DNA of 9,777 nucleotides from Acidobacteriota bacterium (GTDB taxonomy: Bacteria; Acidobacteriota; Terriglobia; UBA7540), in contig JAJXZM010000244.1 of NCBI GenBank assembly GCA_021780055.1, positions 1 to 9,777 on the forward strand. The letters are read 5' to 3'. Positions 1-6,199 of this stretch are shown one piece after another. A program made the position numbers and the translations under genes. Every line of letters starts with the position of its first letter. Position 1 is the stretch's first letter. Under the pieces are notes generated by a model. It was given only the letters and a program-made list of their open reading frames with translations. It did not search any database and was not told the DNA's origin.

Positions 1-630
1 CATTCCGCAGCGTCCCAGCAGGCCGGCCAGTTCGTGCGGTGTGTAAGCAGCGCGAACGGAATCCTCGAAAAGTTTTCTCATAAGGCCGGTATAATGGCGG
101 CCGTACCAGCGCACATGCCAAGGATACGCCAGGCGCGACGGCCGGCACAAATCACGGACCAGGATCGTCCCCTCCGGTTTTGCCACTCGAAGCATTTCTT
201 CAAACACCTTTAACGGGTCCGCCAGATGATGCAGCACGGAATTTGAGATGACAATGTCAAACGTGCCGTTGGCAAAAGGGACCTTGGTTGCGCTCCCCTG
301 CTGGAACAACGCCCGGCTTTCGATTCCTGCCTCTGCGGCCGCCCGCCGGGCCGCCTGTATCATGTTCAATGAGTAGTCGAGCCCTATGACCGAAAGGCCG
401 GGACATCGCCGCGCAATCTTCAGAGCGATGTTGCCCGGTCCGCAACCTATATCCAGCAGCAGGCCGGCAAGCTGGCCCGCAGGCCGCGCGAGCGAACGCA
501 CCTGTTCCACGAATGCGTTGTCCAGCGCTTCCAGGTGCTCCTGGCTTGCCGCCGACGCATAGGCGGAGACTTCGTCCTCTTGGCTCATGACTTCGGGTTC
601 CGGTCTGCGTTCCAATTCAAGCCAACTCAT
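1..630 (-). CDS. Class I SAM-dependent methyltransferase, C-terminus cut by the window edge
   Basis: The open frame runs leftward off the window, so only the first 210 residues are visible. Motif I is LLLDIGCGPGNIALKIA at about residues 58-73. It is followed by the acidic end of the second strand, VIGLDYS (81-87), then FDIVISNSVLHHL (124-136), and EEMLRVAKPEGTILVRD (144-160). This is a seven-stranded Rossmann methyltransferase of the Methyltransf_11/25 type. It is predicted to be soluble and to transfer methyl from S-adenosylmethionine to a small molecule that cannot be identified from the sequence. I chose the ATG at 630 rather than the in-frame ATG at 588. The intervening residues include RRPEPEVM, and a PEPEVM-like segment before an acidic stretch and a YA pair is, as I recall, typical of this family's N-terminus. 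No strong ribosome binding site precedes either ATG, so the start is only moderately sure. The gene faces away from mglA across a long spacer. Confidence 0.85.
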   Translation of the reverse strand, partial: MSWLELERRPEPEVMSQEDEVSAYASAASQEHLEALDNAFVEQVRSLARPAGQLAGLLLDIGCGPGNIALKIARRCPGLSVIGLDYSLNMIQAARRAAAEAGIESRALFQQGSATKVPFANGTFDIVISNSVLHHLADPLKVFEEMLRVAKPEGTILVRDLCRPSRLAYPWHVRWYGRHYTGLMRKLFEDSVRAAYTPHELAGLLGRCGM

Positions 631-807
631 CACAATGCCCCATTCTAGCGCAAAGCGGCAACATCCGAACGACGTTCGACGTTTTCATGCGACCTGGACT
701 TGCACGGGGATGTGTCGTCATTCCGCGAATGCCGAGGGGGCATCTATCAACACAGGGAGATTGCGCTTATTTGGGCCGCATAAGCCACGATTGCCGCCGG
801 GCCAAAA

Positions 808-824
808 AAGGAGAATTTCTCCTT
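808..824. promoter_or_regulatory. Perfect 8-bp inverted repeat, operator-like
   Basis: AAGGAGAA and TTCTCCTT are exact reverse complements separated by one T, giving a 17-bp palindrome. The right arm overlaps a possible -35 hexamer (TTGCAT, 823-828). The size and symmetry suit a dimeric repressor site, but an RNA hairpin is unlikely with a one-base loop. No regulator is encoded in the window, and no known operator consensus was recognised. Confidence 0.35.
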
Positions 825-852
825 GCATCTTGCGGTTGTCTTCTGTCATTAT
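823..852 (+). promoter_or_regulatory. Weak sigma-70-like promoter candidate toward mglA
   Basis: TTGCAT (823-828) is followed after 18 bases by CATTAT (847-852), which is four of six to TATAAT. If used, it would give a leader of about 370 bases carrying both downstream hairpins into the mglA transcript. The match is poor and could be chance. Confidence 0.2.
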
Positions 853-893
853 GACGCGCAGAACAGGACCACAGTCTTAAAAATTGCAAGCCA

Positions 894-907
894 CCCCCGC
901 TAGGGGG
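894..907. repeat. Small hairpin CCCCC-GCTA-GGGGG
   Basis: Five C and five G bases are separated by a four-base loop, forming a short but very GC-rich stem upstream of mglA. There is no T run after it, so it is not a standard rho-independent terminator. It lies 22 bases before the larger hairpin at 930-970 and may belong to the same structured leader. Confidence 0.4.
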
Positions 908-929
908 CATTGATCACGCGTTTCAGGGA

Positions 930-970
930 GAACCGGGATTTAAGCCCTGCCTTAATATACATCCCGGTTC
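930..970. repeat. Large nested hairpin upstream of mglA
   Basis: GAACCGGGAT (930-939) and ATCCCGGTTC (961-970) are perfect 10-bp reverse complements. Inside them, TTAAG (940-944) and CTTAA (951-955) are also reverse complements, stacking directly on the outer stem with a six-base loop and a five-base bulge (956-960). A C-rich stretch with five T bases follows (971-986), which is too interrupted for a confident terminator. It may be a leader structure, a small RNA end or a protein-binding site for mglA. Confidence 0.5.
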
Positions 971-1210
971 CTTCCGCTTTTTCCGCTGTTCAGGTGACTC
1001 ATCCTTTGCGGGAGGTGCAGCAGCCTTGCCAGGCATGGCTGTGCCAGTCGTGAATCCCCAAAAAACTCGAAAGTCCTGCCCACTTTTGGCCGATAGACAA
1101 CCAGTAGAGCAGTTCCGTCAGCAATGCTTCATTCGTTTCGCTGTAAGTCGAGCGTTGCTGAGCAGGTCCAAATCGGGTGCGCGGCGCGCAAGGACTTAAA
1201 TTCAGGCTAC

Positions 1211-1215
1211 GAGGA
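1211..1215 (+). promoter_or_regulatory. Ribosome binding site that fixes the mglA TTG start
   Basis: GAGGA lies nine bases before the TTG at 1225. This spacing favours TTG over the in-frame upstream GTG at 1177, which would add 16 residues not found in MglA proteins. Confidence 0.65.
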
Positions 1216-1224
1216 CCATCCAAA

Positions 1225-1809
1225 TTGAGTTTTATCAATTTTGCTTCCCGCGAGGTGAACTGCAAGATCGTTTATTATGGTGCCGGACTCGGCGGCAAAA
1301 CCACCAACCTGCAGTGGATCTTCGAGCGGACAGCGGCGAAGTCGGGGGGCAAAATGCTCTCCCTTGCAACCGAAACCGACAGGACGCTCTTCTTTGACTT
1401 TCTGCCGATCGAGCTTGGCACCGTGCGGGGGTTCAAAACCAGGTTTCATCTCTACACGGTCCCGGGCCAGGTTTTCTACGATGCCAGCCGGAAGCTGATC
1501 CTGCGGGGAGTGGATGGGGTGGTTTTTGTGGCGGACTCACAGGAAGATCGCATGGACGCGAACGAGGAAGCCCTGGATAATTTGCGGAGCAACTTGAAGG
1601 AGCACGGTTACGACTTTTCCACCATTCCTTATGTTCTTCAGCTCAACAAGCGCGACCTTCCGACGGCGCTCCCGGCGGAAAAACTCAAGCAGATGCTGCA
1701 ATTGAAGGGCGAGTCGGTGCTGGAAGCGGTTGCGGTTAAAGGTGCCGGAGTGTTTGAGACTCTGAAAGAGGTGGGCCGCCAGGTCCTTGCCGAGCTGAAG
1801 AAAGGCTGA
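1225..1809 (+). CDS. mglA: MglA-type small Ras-like GTPase
   Basis: The 194-residue product matches Myxococcus MglA in length and along its whole course. It opens with [19 protein letters not shown] when read from TTG. The P-loop is GAGLGGKT (19-26). Arg53 lies in the [10 protein letters not shown] segment, TVPGQ spans 78-82, and the guanine-specificity motif is NKRD (141-144). The family replaces the usual Asp of DxxG with Thr78, which is present here, and Arg53 and Gln82 match the catalytic residues described for MglA. In Myxococcus the protein sets cell polarity and motility direction with its GAP MglB; in other phyla it is also linked to polarity or vesicle functions. No mglB or other roadblock-domain gene is in the window, so the partner, if any, lies elsewhere. 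The TTG start may keep expression low. The gene is monocistronic here and convergent with the radical SAM gene 57 bases downstream. Confidence 0.95.
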   Translation: MSFINFASREVNCKIVYYGAGLGGKTTNLQWIFERTAAKSGGKMLSLATETDRTLFFDFLPIELGTVRGFKTRFHLYTVPGQVFYDASRKLILRGVDGVVFVADSQEDRMDANEEALDNLRSNLKEHGYDFSTIPYVLQLNKRDLPTALPAEKLKQMLQLKGESVLEAVAVKGAGVFETLKEVGRQVLAELKKG

Positions 1810-1866
1810 AGTTGTCGCTTCTCCAGCCCTCTACCTGTGTTGCCCGTCGTCAGCCCATTGGCTGCT

Positions 1867-3354
1867 CTACATCCCGCTTTCGGACTCTACCGATCCCGTC
1901 AGCTCAAAGAAGTGATGGCCCATGATGGCCAGCGTCAGAGCTTTGTCCAGATGCTGGCGGTGACGGCGGACGGCCTGGGCAAGGAACTTCCAGTACTCTT
2001 TCCGGTAGTCGCTGCGCAATCCCTGTTTCCACAGAGACCGCGCAACGGCAAGAACATCTGAAAATACGATCGGTGTGTGGGTCGGCGTGCCCAGCTGCGA
2101 AAGGAAAGCCTGGACGCGGTTGAAATACTCTCGCGGATAGTAGATGGTCTGCAGAATTCTGCGGTAGCCGTCAAGCAGTTCCTGCGTATCCATCCGGGGA
2201 ATGAAATTCATATCCACCAGCGTGTTGCTGCCCAGACTTTCCTTGAGAAGCCGGCCCTCGGCTTTCAATCGCCGCCACAGTTGCGTGTTCGGCAGTGCGC
2301 TCAGCAGTCCCACCATTGAGATAGGAATGGCAGCCTCGCGAATAAACTGGATCTGGCGTTCGAAAACGTCCGGAGGATCGTTGTCAAAGCCCACGATAAA
2401 GCCTGCCATCACTTCCATGCCGTAAGCCTGCACCAGCTTGACGCTTTCCAGCAGGTCTTTGCGAAGGTTCTGGAACTTGGTGGTTTCTTTCAGGCTCTCG
2501 GGTACCGGTGTTTCAATGCCCATGAAAACCCCGTTAAAGTGCGCGTCCCGCATGTACTCCAGTAGTTCCGTGTCTTCCGCCAGGTTCAGCGAGGCCTCGG
2601 TGAGGAAAGAAAAGGGATAATTATGGTCGTGGTTCCAGCGGACCAGTTCCGGCAGCATCTTCTTCACGTTCTTCTTGTTGCCGATAAAATTGTCATCCAC
2701 CAGGAACACGCGGCCTCGCCAGCCCATATCGTGAATCTGGTCAAGCTCGGCCAGGATCTGCTCTGGGGTTTTGGTGCGCGGTTTGCGCCCGTAAATTTCA
2801 ATGATGTCGCAGAACTCGCAGGTGAAAGGGCAGCCGCGCGAATACTGCACCGCCATGGAACTGTATTTTCGAAGGTCCAGAAGACCCAGTTCCGGAACCG
2901 GCACCTGTGTCAGGTCAGGCAGCACGGGAGCCTTGTAGTGCGCGCGGGCCGCTCCGGACTCAAGGTCCTTGGCCAGGATGGAAATCAATTCTTCGGCTTC
3001 GCCTTCAACCACGTGGTCGGCGTCAGCGATGTTGGGATCGTTGGTGCTGGCGATGGGGCCGCCCACAACAGTGCGAATGCCACGTTCCTTTGCCCGCACA
3101 ATCACCTTATTCATCGACGGGCCCTGCACCATCATGCCGCTCAGGAAAACCACGTCTGCCCAGGCCAGTTCTGAATCCTTAACCGGGCGCACGTTCAAAT
3201 CCACGGCGCGCTTCTGCCAGGATGCGGGCAGCATGGCTGCGACGGTCAGCATGCCCAGTGGCGGATAAGCCGACCGTTTGCCCTGGAACGGTAGCGCGTG
3301 CTTAAAACTCCAGAACGTATCGGGAAACTCGGGGTAAATCATCAAAACTTTCAT
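1867..3354 (-). CDS. Cobalamin-binding-fold radical SAM protein (DUF4070-type C-terminus)
   Basis: The 495-residue protein has an N-terminal B12-binding-like Rossmann domain (about 1-145, with VVGGPIAST near 96-104). A radical SAM TIM barrel follows, with the cluster motif CPFTCEFC (Cys175, Cys179, Cys182). The run continues into CDIIEIYGRKPRTKTPEQI, typical of a large family of B12-domain radical SAM proteins. GIETPVPESLK (279-289) is a further family landmark, and residues about 310-480 match the usual DUF4070-type tail as I remember it. Such enzymes reductively cleave SAM at a [4Fe-4S] cluster and often methylate unreactive carbons. Hopanoid and other lipid methylases (HpnP/HpnR) are relatives, but nothing here identifies the substrate. 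The N-terminal domain has VDLNVRP where a DxHxxG motif would sit, so it lacks the cobalamin-ligating His. A GGGAT lies about ten bases before the ATG at 3354. No partner enzyme is adjacent. Confidence 0.9.
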   Translation of the reverse strand: MKVLMIYPEFPDTFWSFKHALPFQGKRSAYPPLGMLTVAAMLPASWQKRAVDLNVRPVKDSELAWADVVFLSGMMVQGPSMNKVIVRAKERGIRTVVGGPIASTNDPNIADADHVVEGEAEELISILAKDLESGAARAHYKAPVLPDLTQVPVPELGLLDLRKYSSMAVQYSRGCPFTCEFCDIIEIYGRKPRTKTPEQILAELDQIHDMGWRGRVFLVDDNFIGNKKNVKKMLPELVRWNHDHNYPFSFLTEASLNLAEDTELLEYMRDAHFNGVFMGIETPVPESLKETTKFQNLRKDLLESVKLVQAYGMEVMAGFIVGFDNDPPDVFERQIQFIREAAIPISMVGLLSALPNTQLWRRLKAEGRLLKESLGSNTLVDMNFIPRMDTQELLDGYRRILQTIYYPREYFNRVQAFLSQLGTPTHTPIVFSDVLAVARSLWKQGLRSDYRKEYWKFLAQAVRRHRQHLDKALTLAIMGHHFFELTGSVESESGM

Positions 3355-3478
3355 TCGACGGATCCCATTCTCTGTGAGGAAGGTTTTTGAAGCCCGTTTT
3401 TATCAGCGTCCAGTCTACCACAGCATGTTCCAGTCCCAAAGCAAGGAAATTCCGGGCTTCAATTACCAACGGTCAGGC

Positions 3479-3529
3479 AGCGGCCTGTTATCTGCCTTGC
3501 CCTTAAAGCTCGGCAGATAGAGGGCGGCT
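3479..3529. repeat. Long imperfect hairpin in the divergent spacer
   Basis: TATCTGCC (3489-3496) and GGCAGATA (3512-3519) are perfect reverse complements around a 15-base loop. The stem extends outward to 3479 and 3529, giving 18 positions with two G-T wobbles and two mismatches. There is no T tract after either arm, so terminator function is unlikely. It may be a structured leader or a small dispersed repeat. Confidence 0.45.
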
Positions 3530-3542
3530 ACCGAGGTTGATC

Positions 3543-3571
3543 CAGCTATCCGTCGATATTCTGGATAGTTG
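3543..3571. repeat. Second hairpin in the same spacer
   Basis: CAGCTATCC (3543-3551) pairs with GGATAGTTG (3563-3571) over nine positions with one G-T wobble, around an 11-base loop. It lies 13 bases after the larger hairpin, so the two may fold together in one transcript. Confidence 0.35.
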
Positions 3572-3733
3572 CAGGCAAAACAGGCGGAGAGTGGTCAAGG
3601 CTGGCAAGCAGACAGGATGCCATTCACATTGTCCTCGCATTGGGCACGATTTTCGCTGAAAATAGCTGTTTCAGGCGGCGCATTTCAAGGCTGCAACGTT
3701 TTTTAAGGAGTTTTTGCCCGACCTTTCTGCAAT

Positions 3734-4981
3734 ATGACCCATCTTCCACCAGCCGTTCTTCCTGAAATCAAAATCCTTGCGGCCTATGCAGTTTTTCTCG
3801 GCAGCTACCTGGTTTTTGCCGTCGGCAAATTTCCCGGCATGAAGATTGACCGCCCCGGCGCGGCCATTATCGGCGCGGTCCTGATGGTGGCGTTGGGAGT
3901 CATCCTGCCGCAGGATGCGCTCCACTTCATCGATTTCCGTACCATCGTTCTGCTGTTTTCAATGATGCTGATTGTGGGCTACCTTCGCCTGGCGGGTTTT
4001 TTTGAGTGGATCACCGAGATTGTCCTGACGCGACTGAAGCCTCACCACCTGCTTCCGACAATCATTTTCACCTGCGGGCTGCTTTCCGCCTTCTTTGTGA
4101 ATGACATCATCTGCCTGGTGATGGTTCCCTTCGCGCTGTCAGCCGCCCGAAGGCTTGGAATCAAGCCGCTTCCCTATCTGCTGGCCGTCGCCACAGCGTC
4201 CAATATCGGCAGCGTGGCCACGATCACGGGCAATCCGCAGAACATGCTGATCGGGTCAATCTCCGGGATTCCGTACAGATCCTTTCTGCTCTTTCTCGCA
4301 CCGGTTGCCGTTGTGGGCTTGATTCTGGACTGGCTTGTGCTTCACATCGCTTTCGCCGGGCGAGGGTTGGCGGAGTCGTCTGTGGAGATTCCAGTGTTGG
4401 CTTCCGCCGGTGACCGCAAGACTCTGATCAAGCCGGGAATCGTGATCGCGATGGTTCTGGCCGGGTTTGTCGCGGGTGTTCCTCCGGCGATGATGGCGGC
4501 CGTCGGGGCTGCGGTCATGCTGATGACTCGATCGCGCGATCCGCAGCAAGCCTACCAGCAGGTTGACTGGGGGGTCCTAGTGTTCTTTGTCGGACTGTTC
4601 ATCATTGTCGGCGGAGCGGAGAAGGCCGGACTCGGCGACTGGCTTCTTGACTTTGCCCGGGCGTGGAACCTCCAAAGTCCTGCTATCTTTACGGTGGTTG
4701 TGGCTGCCCTGTCGAACCTGGTCAGCAACGTCCCGGCGGTGATGCTGCTGAAGTCGGTGGTCCCCGGTTTTGCCAATTCACACACCGGATGGCTGATGCT
4801 GGCAATGGCCAGTACGCTTGCCGGCAATTTGACCATCACCGGCTCAGTGGCCAACATCATTGTGGTTGAGCGCGCCCGGCCGGAGGTTGAGATCAGCTTT
4901 CGCGACTATTTCCGCGTGGGGTTGCCGATTACCCTGCTGACCCTCGGATTTGGACTGTTGTGGCTCTGGTGGATGCGGTAG
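3734..4981 (+). CDS. ArsB/NhaD/CitM-type ion permease (SLC13-like, ion transporter superfamily)
   Basis: The 415-residue product is strongly hydrophobic, with about ten or more membrane segments. It has the inverted two-repeat architecture of this superfamily. Repeat one carries AFFVNDIICLVMVPF (119-133) and TASNIGSVATITGNPQNMLIG (154-174). Repeat two carries ALSNLVSNVPAVMLL (325-339) and LAGNLTITGSVANIIVVE (362-379). The polar Asn, Ser, Thr and Gly residues in these re-entrant hairpins form the ion and substrate site in relatives. Family members move arsenite, citrate, dicarboxylates, sulfate or Na+/H+; the substrate cannot be chosen here, and no ars genes are nearby. The charged loop around 210-232 separates the repeats. 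The start is the only in-frame ATG after a TAA at 3704-3706, yet the obvious AAGGAG (3705-3710) is 23 bases upstream, unusually far. The gene is convergent with the Cys-rich gene 24 bases downstream. Confidence 0.88.
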   Translation: MTHLPPAVLPEIKILAAYAVFLGSYLVFAVGKFPGMKIDRPGAAIIGAVLMVALGVILPQDALHFIDFRTIVLLFSMMLIVGYLRLAGFFEWITEIVLTRLKPHHLLPTIIFTCGLLSAFFVNDIICLVMVPFALSAARRLGIKPLPYLLAVATASNIGSVATITGNPQNMLIGSISGIPYRSFLLFLAPVAVVGLILDWLVLHIAFAGRGLAESSVEIPVLASAGDRKTLIKPGIVIAMVLAGFVAGVPPAMMAAVGAAVMLMTRSRDPQQAYQQVDWGVLVFFVGLFIIVGGAEKAGLGDWLLDFARAWNLQSPAIFTVVVAALSNLVSNVPAVMLLKSVVPGFANSHTGWLMLAMASTLAGNLTITGSVANIIVVERARPEVEISFRDYFRVGLPITLLTLGFGLLWLWWMR

Positions 4982-5005
4982 GCTCAGCGGCCCGGCAGGT
5001 GAAAT

Positions 5006-5218
5006 TTACTCACCGCGCTGTTCAGTATCCCGCTCGAAACCGGCGCACTGGATCACCGGCAGGCGCGGGTAGCGCGCGTACGCCGGGTCTTTCTCAGACC
5101 GCCGGCACAGGTAGAAGGTTGACCCGCGGCTGGTGCACACCAGTCGCACGTGCAGGCAGGCACGGCAGAGGCCGGCATGCGAATAGGCAGGCAGATGTTT
5201 TGCGTCCGGCGAAACCAT
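5006..5218 (-). CDS. Small cysteine-rich protein, putative metal-binding, coupled to msrA
   Basis: This 70-residue product has five Cys residues: 18, 21, 28, 38 and 58. CxxC at 18-21 with Cys38 and Cys58 gives a likely four-Cys zinc or iron site. The core reads CRACLHVRLVC, then RGSTFYLCRR (31-40), then YPRLPVIQCAGFE (50-62). I recall uncharacterised small proteins with the same CxxCxHVR / GSxFYxC / YPRLPVxxCxGF pattern in several phyla, but know no assigned function. The ATG (5216-5218) shares one base with the msrA stop (TAATG), so the two are almost certainly translated in a coupled way. This suggests a role near methionine sulfoxide repair or redox stress, which is inference. There is no signal peptide or membrane segment. 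Confidence 0.75.
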   Translation of the reverse strand: MVSPDAKHLPAYSHAGLCRACLHVRLVCTSRGSTFYLCRRSEKDPAYARYPRLPVIQCAGFERDTEQRGE

Positions 5219-5691
5219 TAATGCGTCGAGCAGTGGCTGAGCCCGCGTTTTTCCAGATACTTCTGGTGATATTCTTCCGCGCGCCAGAAATCCTGCGCCG
5301 GAACAATCTCAGTGACGATCGGGCGCATGAAGACCTGCGCCCTCTCCAGTTCTTCCATTGACGCACGCGCTGCGGCTTCCTGCTCGGGGGTGTGGAAAAA
5401 GATCAACGATCGGTATTGTGTGCCCTCGTCCGGGCCCTGCCGGTTCGGCGTAGTGGGATTGTGGGTTTCCCAGAAGATTCGCAGCAGGTCGTTGTAGGAA
5501 ACCACCGAAGGGTCGAATTCAATCTGCACAACCTCGGCATGGCCGGTCTTGTCCGTGCAAACGTCTTGGTAGGTCGGGTTTTTCAGCGTTCCGCCCATGT
5601 ATCCCACCGCCGTTGAGGTCACGCCCTTTACCTGGCGGAACGTCTCCTCGACACCCCAGAAGCACCCTGCGCCAAACGTCGCTTTCTCCAT
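5218..5691 (-). CDS. msrA: Peptide-methionine (S)-S-oxide reductase
   Basis: The 157-residue cytoplasmic enzyme reduces the S-epimer of methionine sulfoxide in proteins and free methionine. The catalytic motif GCFWGVE puts the nucleophilic Cys at residue 10. Further MsrA landmarks are VGYMGG (29-34), [13 protein letters not shown] (49-61), [20 protein letters not shown] (76-95) and [13 protein letters not shown] (138-150). The final residues HCSTH supply Cys154 as a likely resolving cysteine for thioredoxin-dependent turnover; Cys45 is a further candidate. The length is normal for a single-domain MsrA, and no MsrB fusion or msrB gene is present. GAGGGTG stands a few bases before the ATG at 5691. 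The following Cys-rich gene overlaps its stop codon. The upstream region is shared with the divergent rpmE promoter. Confidence 0.97.
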   Translation of the reverse strand: MEKATFGAGCFWGVEETFRQVKGVTSTAVGYMGGTLKNPTYQDVCTDKTGHAEVVQIEFDPSVVSYNDLLRIFWETHNPTTPNRQGPDEGTQYRSLIFFHTPEQEAAARASMEELERAQVFMRPIVTEIVPAQDFWRAEEYHQKYLEKRGLSHCSTH

Positions 5692-5819
5692 AGGCCCACC
5701 CTCTTTTTCTCAGGATTCTCTTTATGCGCGGCCGCGAACCCGCGTTTCGTTAGTATTTCTTCTTTAAAGCTAAAAAGCAAGCCGGCCACTGGGCGGGGCC
5801 TTCAACTGGAGATTGGCGA

Positions 5820-5848
5820 TTGAAAGTTTGGGTTGGGCGGGCTATAAT
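5820..5848 (+). promoter_or_regulatory. Near-consensus sigma-70 promoter for rpmE-thyX
   Basis: TTGAAA (5820-5825) and TATAAT (5843-5848) are separated by 17 bases. That is five of six and six of six to the consensus hexamers with ideal spacing. Transcription would begin near 5855, giving a leader of about 25 bases before the rpmE ATG. It is by far the best promoter in the window and fits a highly expressed ribosomal protein gene. Confidence 0.85.
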
Positions 5849-5870
5849 TAGGGTTTTTGAAGCAGCCTGC

Positions 5871-5876
5871 AAGGAG
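5871..5876 (+). promoter_or_regulatory. Ribosome binding site of rpmE
   Basis: AAGGAG is a near-perfect anti-16S match, four bases before the ATG at 5881. The spacing is at the short end but usable, and it fixes this ATG as the start. Confidence 0.8.
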
Positions 5877-5880
5877 TTCC

Positions 5881-6123
5881 ATGAAAACCGATACACATCC
5901 GGATTATCACGAGGTCCAGATTGTCTGTGCGTGCGGAAGCTCATTCCAGACGCGGTCGACATGCAAGGACGCCGTGTTGCACGTGGAAATCTGTTCGAGT
6001 TGCCATCCCTTCTTCACCGGCAAGCAGAAGCTGATTGACAGCGCCGGAAGGGTGGAGCGTTTCCAGAAGAAGTATGCGAATTTTCGCAAGAACAAGTCAG
6101 AAGCCGCCCCGGCCAAAGGCTAA
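5881..6123 (+). CDS. rpmE: 50S ribosomal protein bL31, zinc-binding form
   Basis: The 80-residue product carries the bL31 pattern: [20 protein letters not shown] (6-25), then [16 protein letters not shown] (35-50), [10 protein letters not shown] (56-65). It sits at the central protuberance of the large subunit and bridges to the small subunit. Cys16, Cys18, Cys38 and Cys41 form the metal-ligand set of the C+ type; Cys28 is extra. The C-terminal tail (66-80) is basic and Ala/Lys-rich, as is common. A near-consensus promoter and a strong ribosome binding site lie just upstream. A 7-bp inverted repeat (CCCCGGC 6107-6113, GCCGGGG 6127-6133) straddles the stop codon. It lacks a T tract, so it may only attenuate reading into thyX. 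Confidence 0.97.
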   Translation: MKTDTHPDYHEVQIVCACGSSFQTRSTCKDAVLHVEICSSCHPFFTGKQKLIDSAGRVERFQKKYANFRKNKSEAAPAKG

Positions 6124-6133
6124 GACGCCGGGG
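6107..6133 (+). other. GC-rich inverted repeat straddling the rpmE stop codon
   Basis: CCCCGGC (6107-6113) and GCCGGGG (6127-6133) are exact reverse complements around a 13-base loop holding the TAA. No T run follows, so a full terminator is not supported. It could lower thyX expression relative to rpmE or protect the rpmE message. Confidence 0.35.
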
Positions 6134-6199
6134 TGTTGCCGCTGAGTTGTTCGCGGCCCGATTCCTCCTGGGTATTCAAGCAGATCCCAAAATCTAGAA

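Larger units (their letters stand above)
631..1224. other. Divergent spacer between the methyltransferase gene and mglA
   Basis: This stretch of almost 600 bases holds no convincing gene. The small frames in it have no recognisable domain and no good start signal. It does hold three inverted repeats within about 165 bases (808-824, 894-907 and 930-970), all on the mglA side, and a weak promoter-like pair near 823-852. The region probably contains promoters for both flanking genes and perhaps a structured leader for mglA. That role is inference. Confidence 0.6.
3355..3733. other. Divergent spacer between the radical SAM gene and the permease
   Basis: This stretch of 379 bases has no supportable gene on either strand. 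It contains two hairpin-forming inverted repeats (3479-3529 and 3543-3571) and small competing inverted repeats (3649-3674). An AAGGAG lies at 3705-3710. No convincing -35/-10 pair was found for either direction. Confidence 0.6.

Noticed and set aside
587..880. 97-residue forward frame starting inside the methyltransferase gene's 5' end
   Set aside because: No ribosome binding site, no recognisable domain, low-complexity Arg/Ser/Pro composition, and it overlaps the better-supported methyltransferase start region.
930..990. Rho-independent terminator
   Set aside because: The stem is strong, but the following stretch has only an interrupted T run, and no forward gene ends before it.
1177..1224. 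Upstream GTG extension of mglA
   Set aside because: The added 16 residues are not seen in MglA proteins, and GAGGA is spaced correctly for the TTG at 1225.
1810..1866. Bidirectional terminator between mglA and the radical SAM gene
   Set aside because: I looked for a stem with a T tract in this 57-base convergent gap and found none.
2623..3174. 183-residue forward frame inside the radical SAM gene
   Set aside because: It is the antisense shadow of a gene with intact family motifs, and its translation shows no domain.
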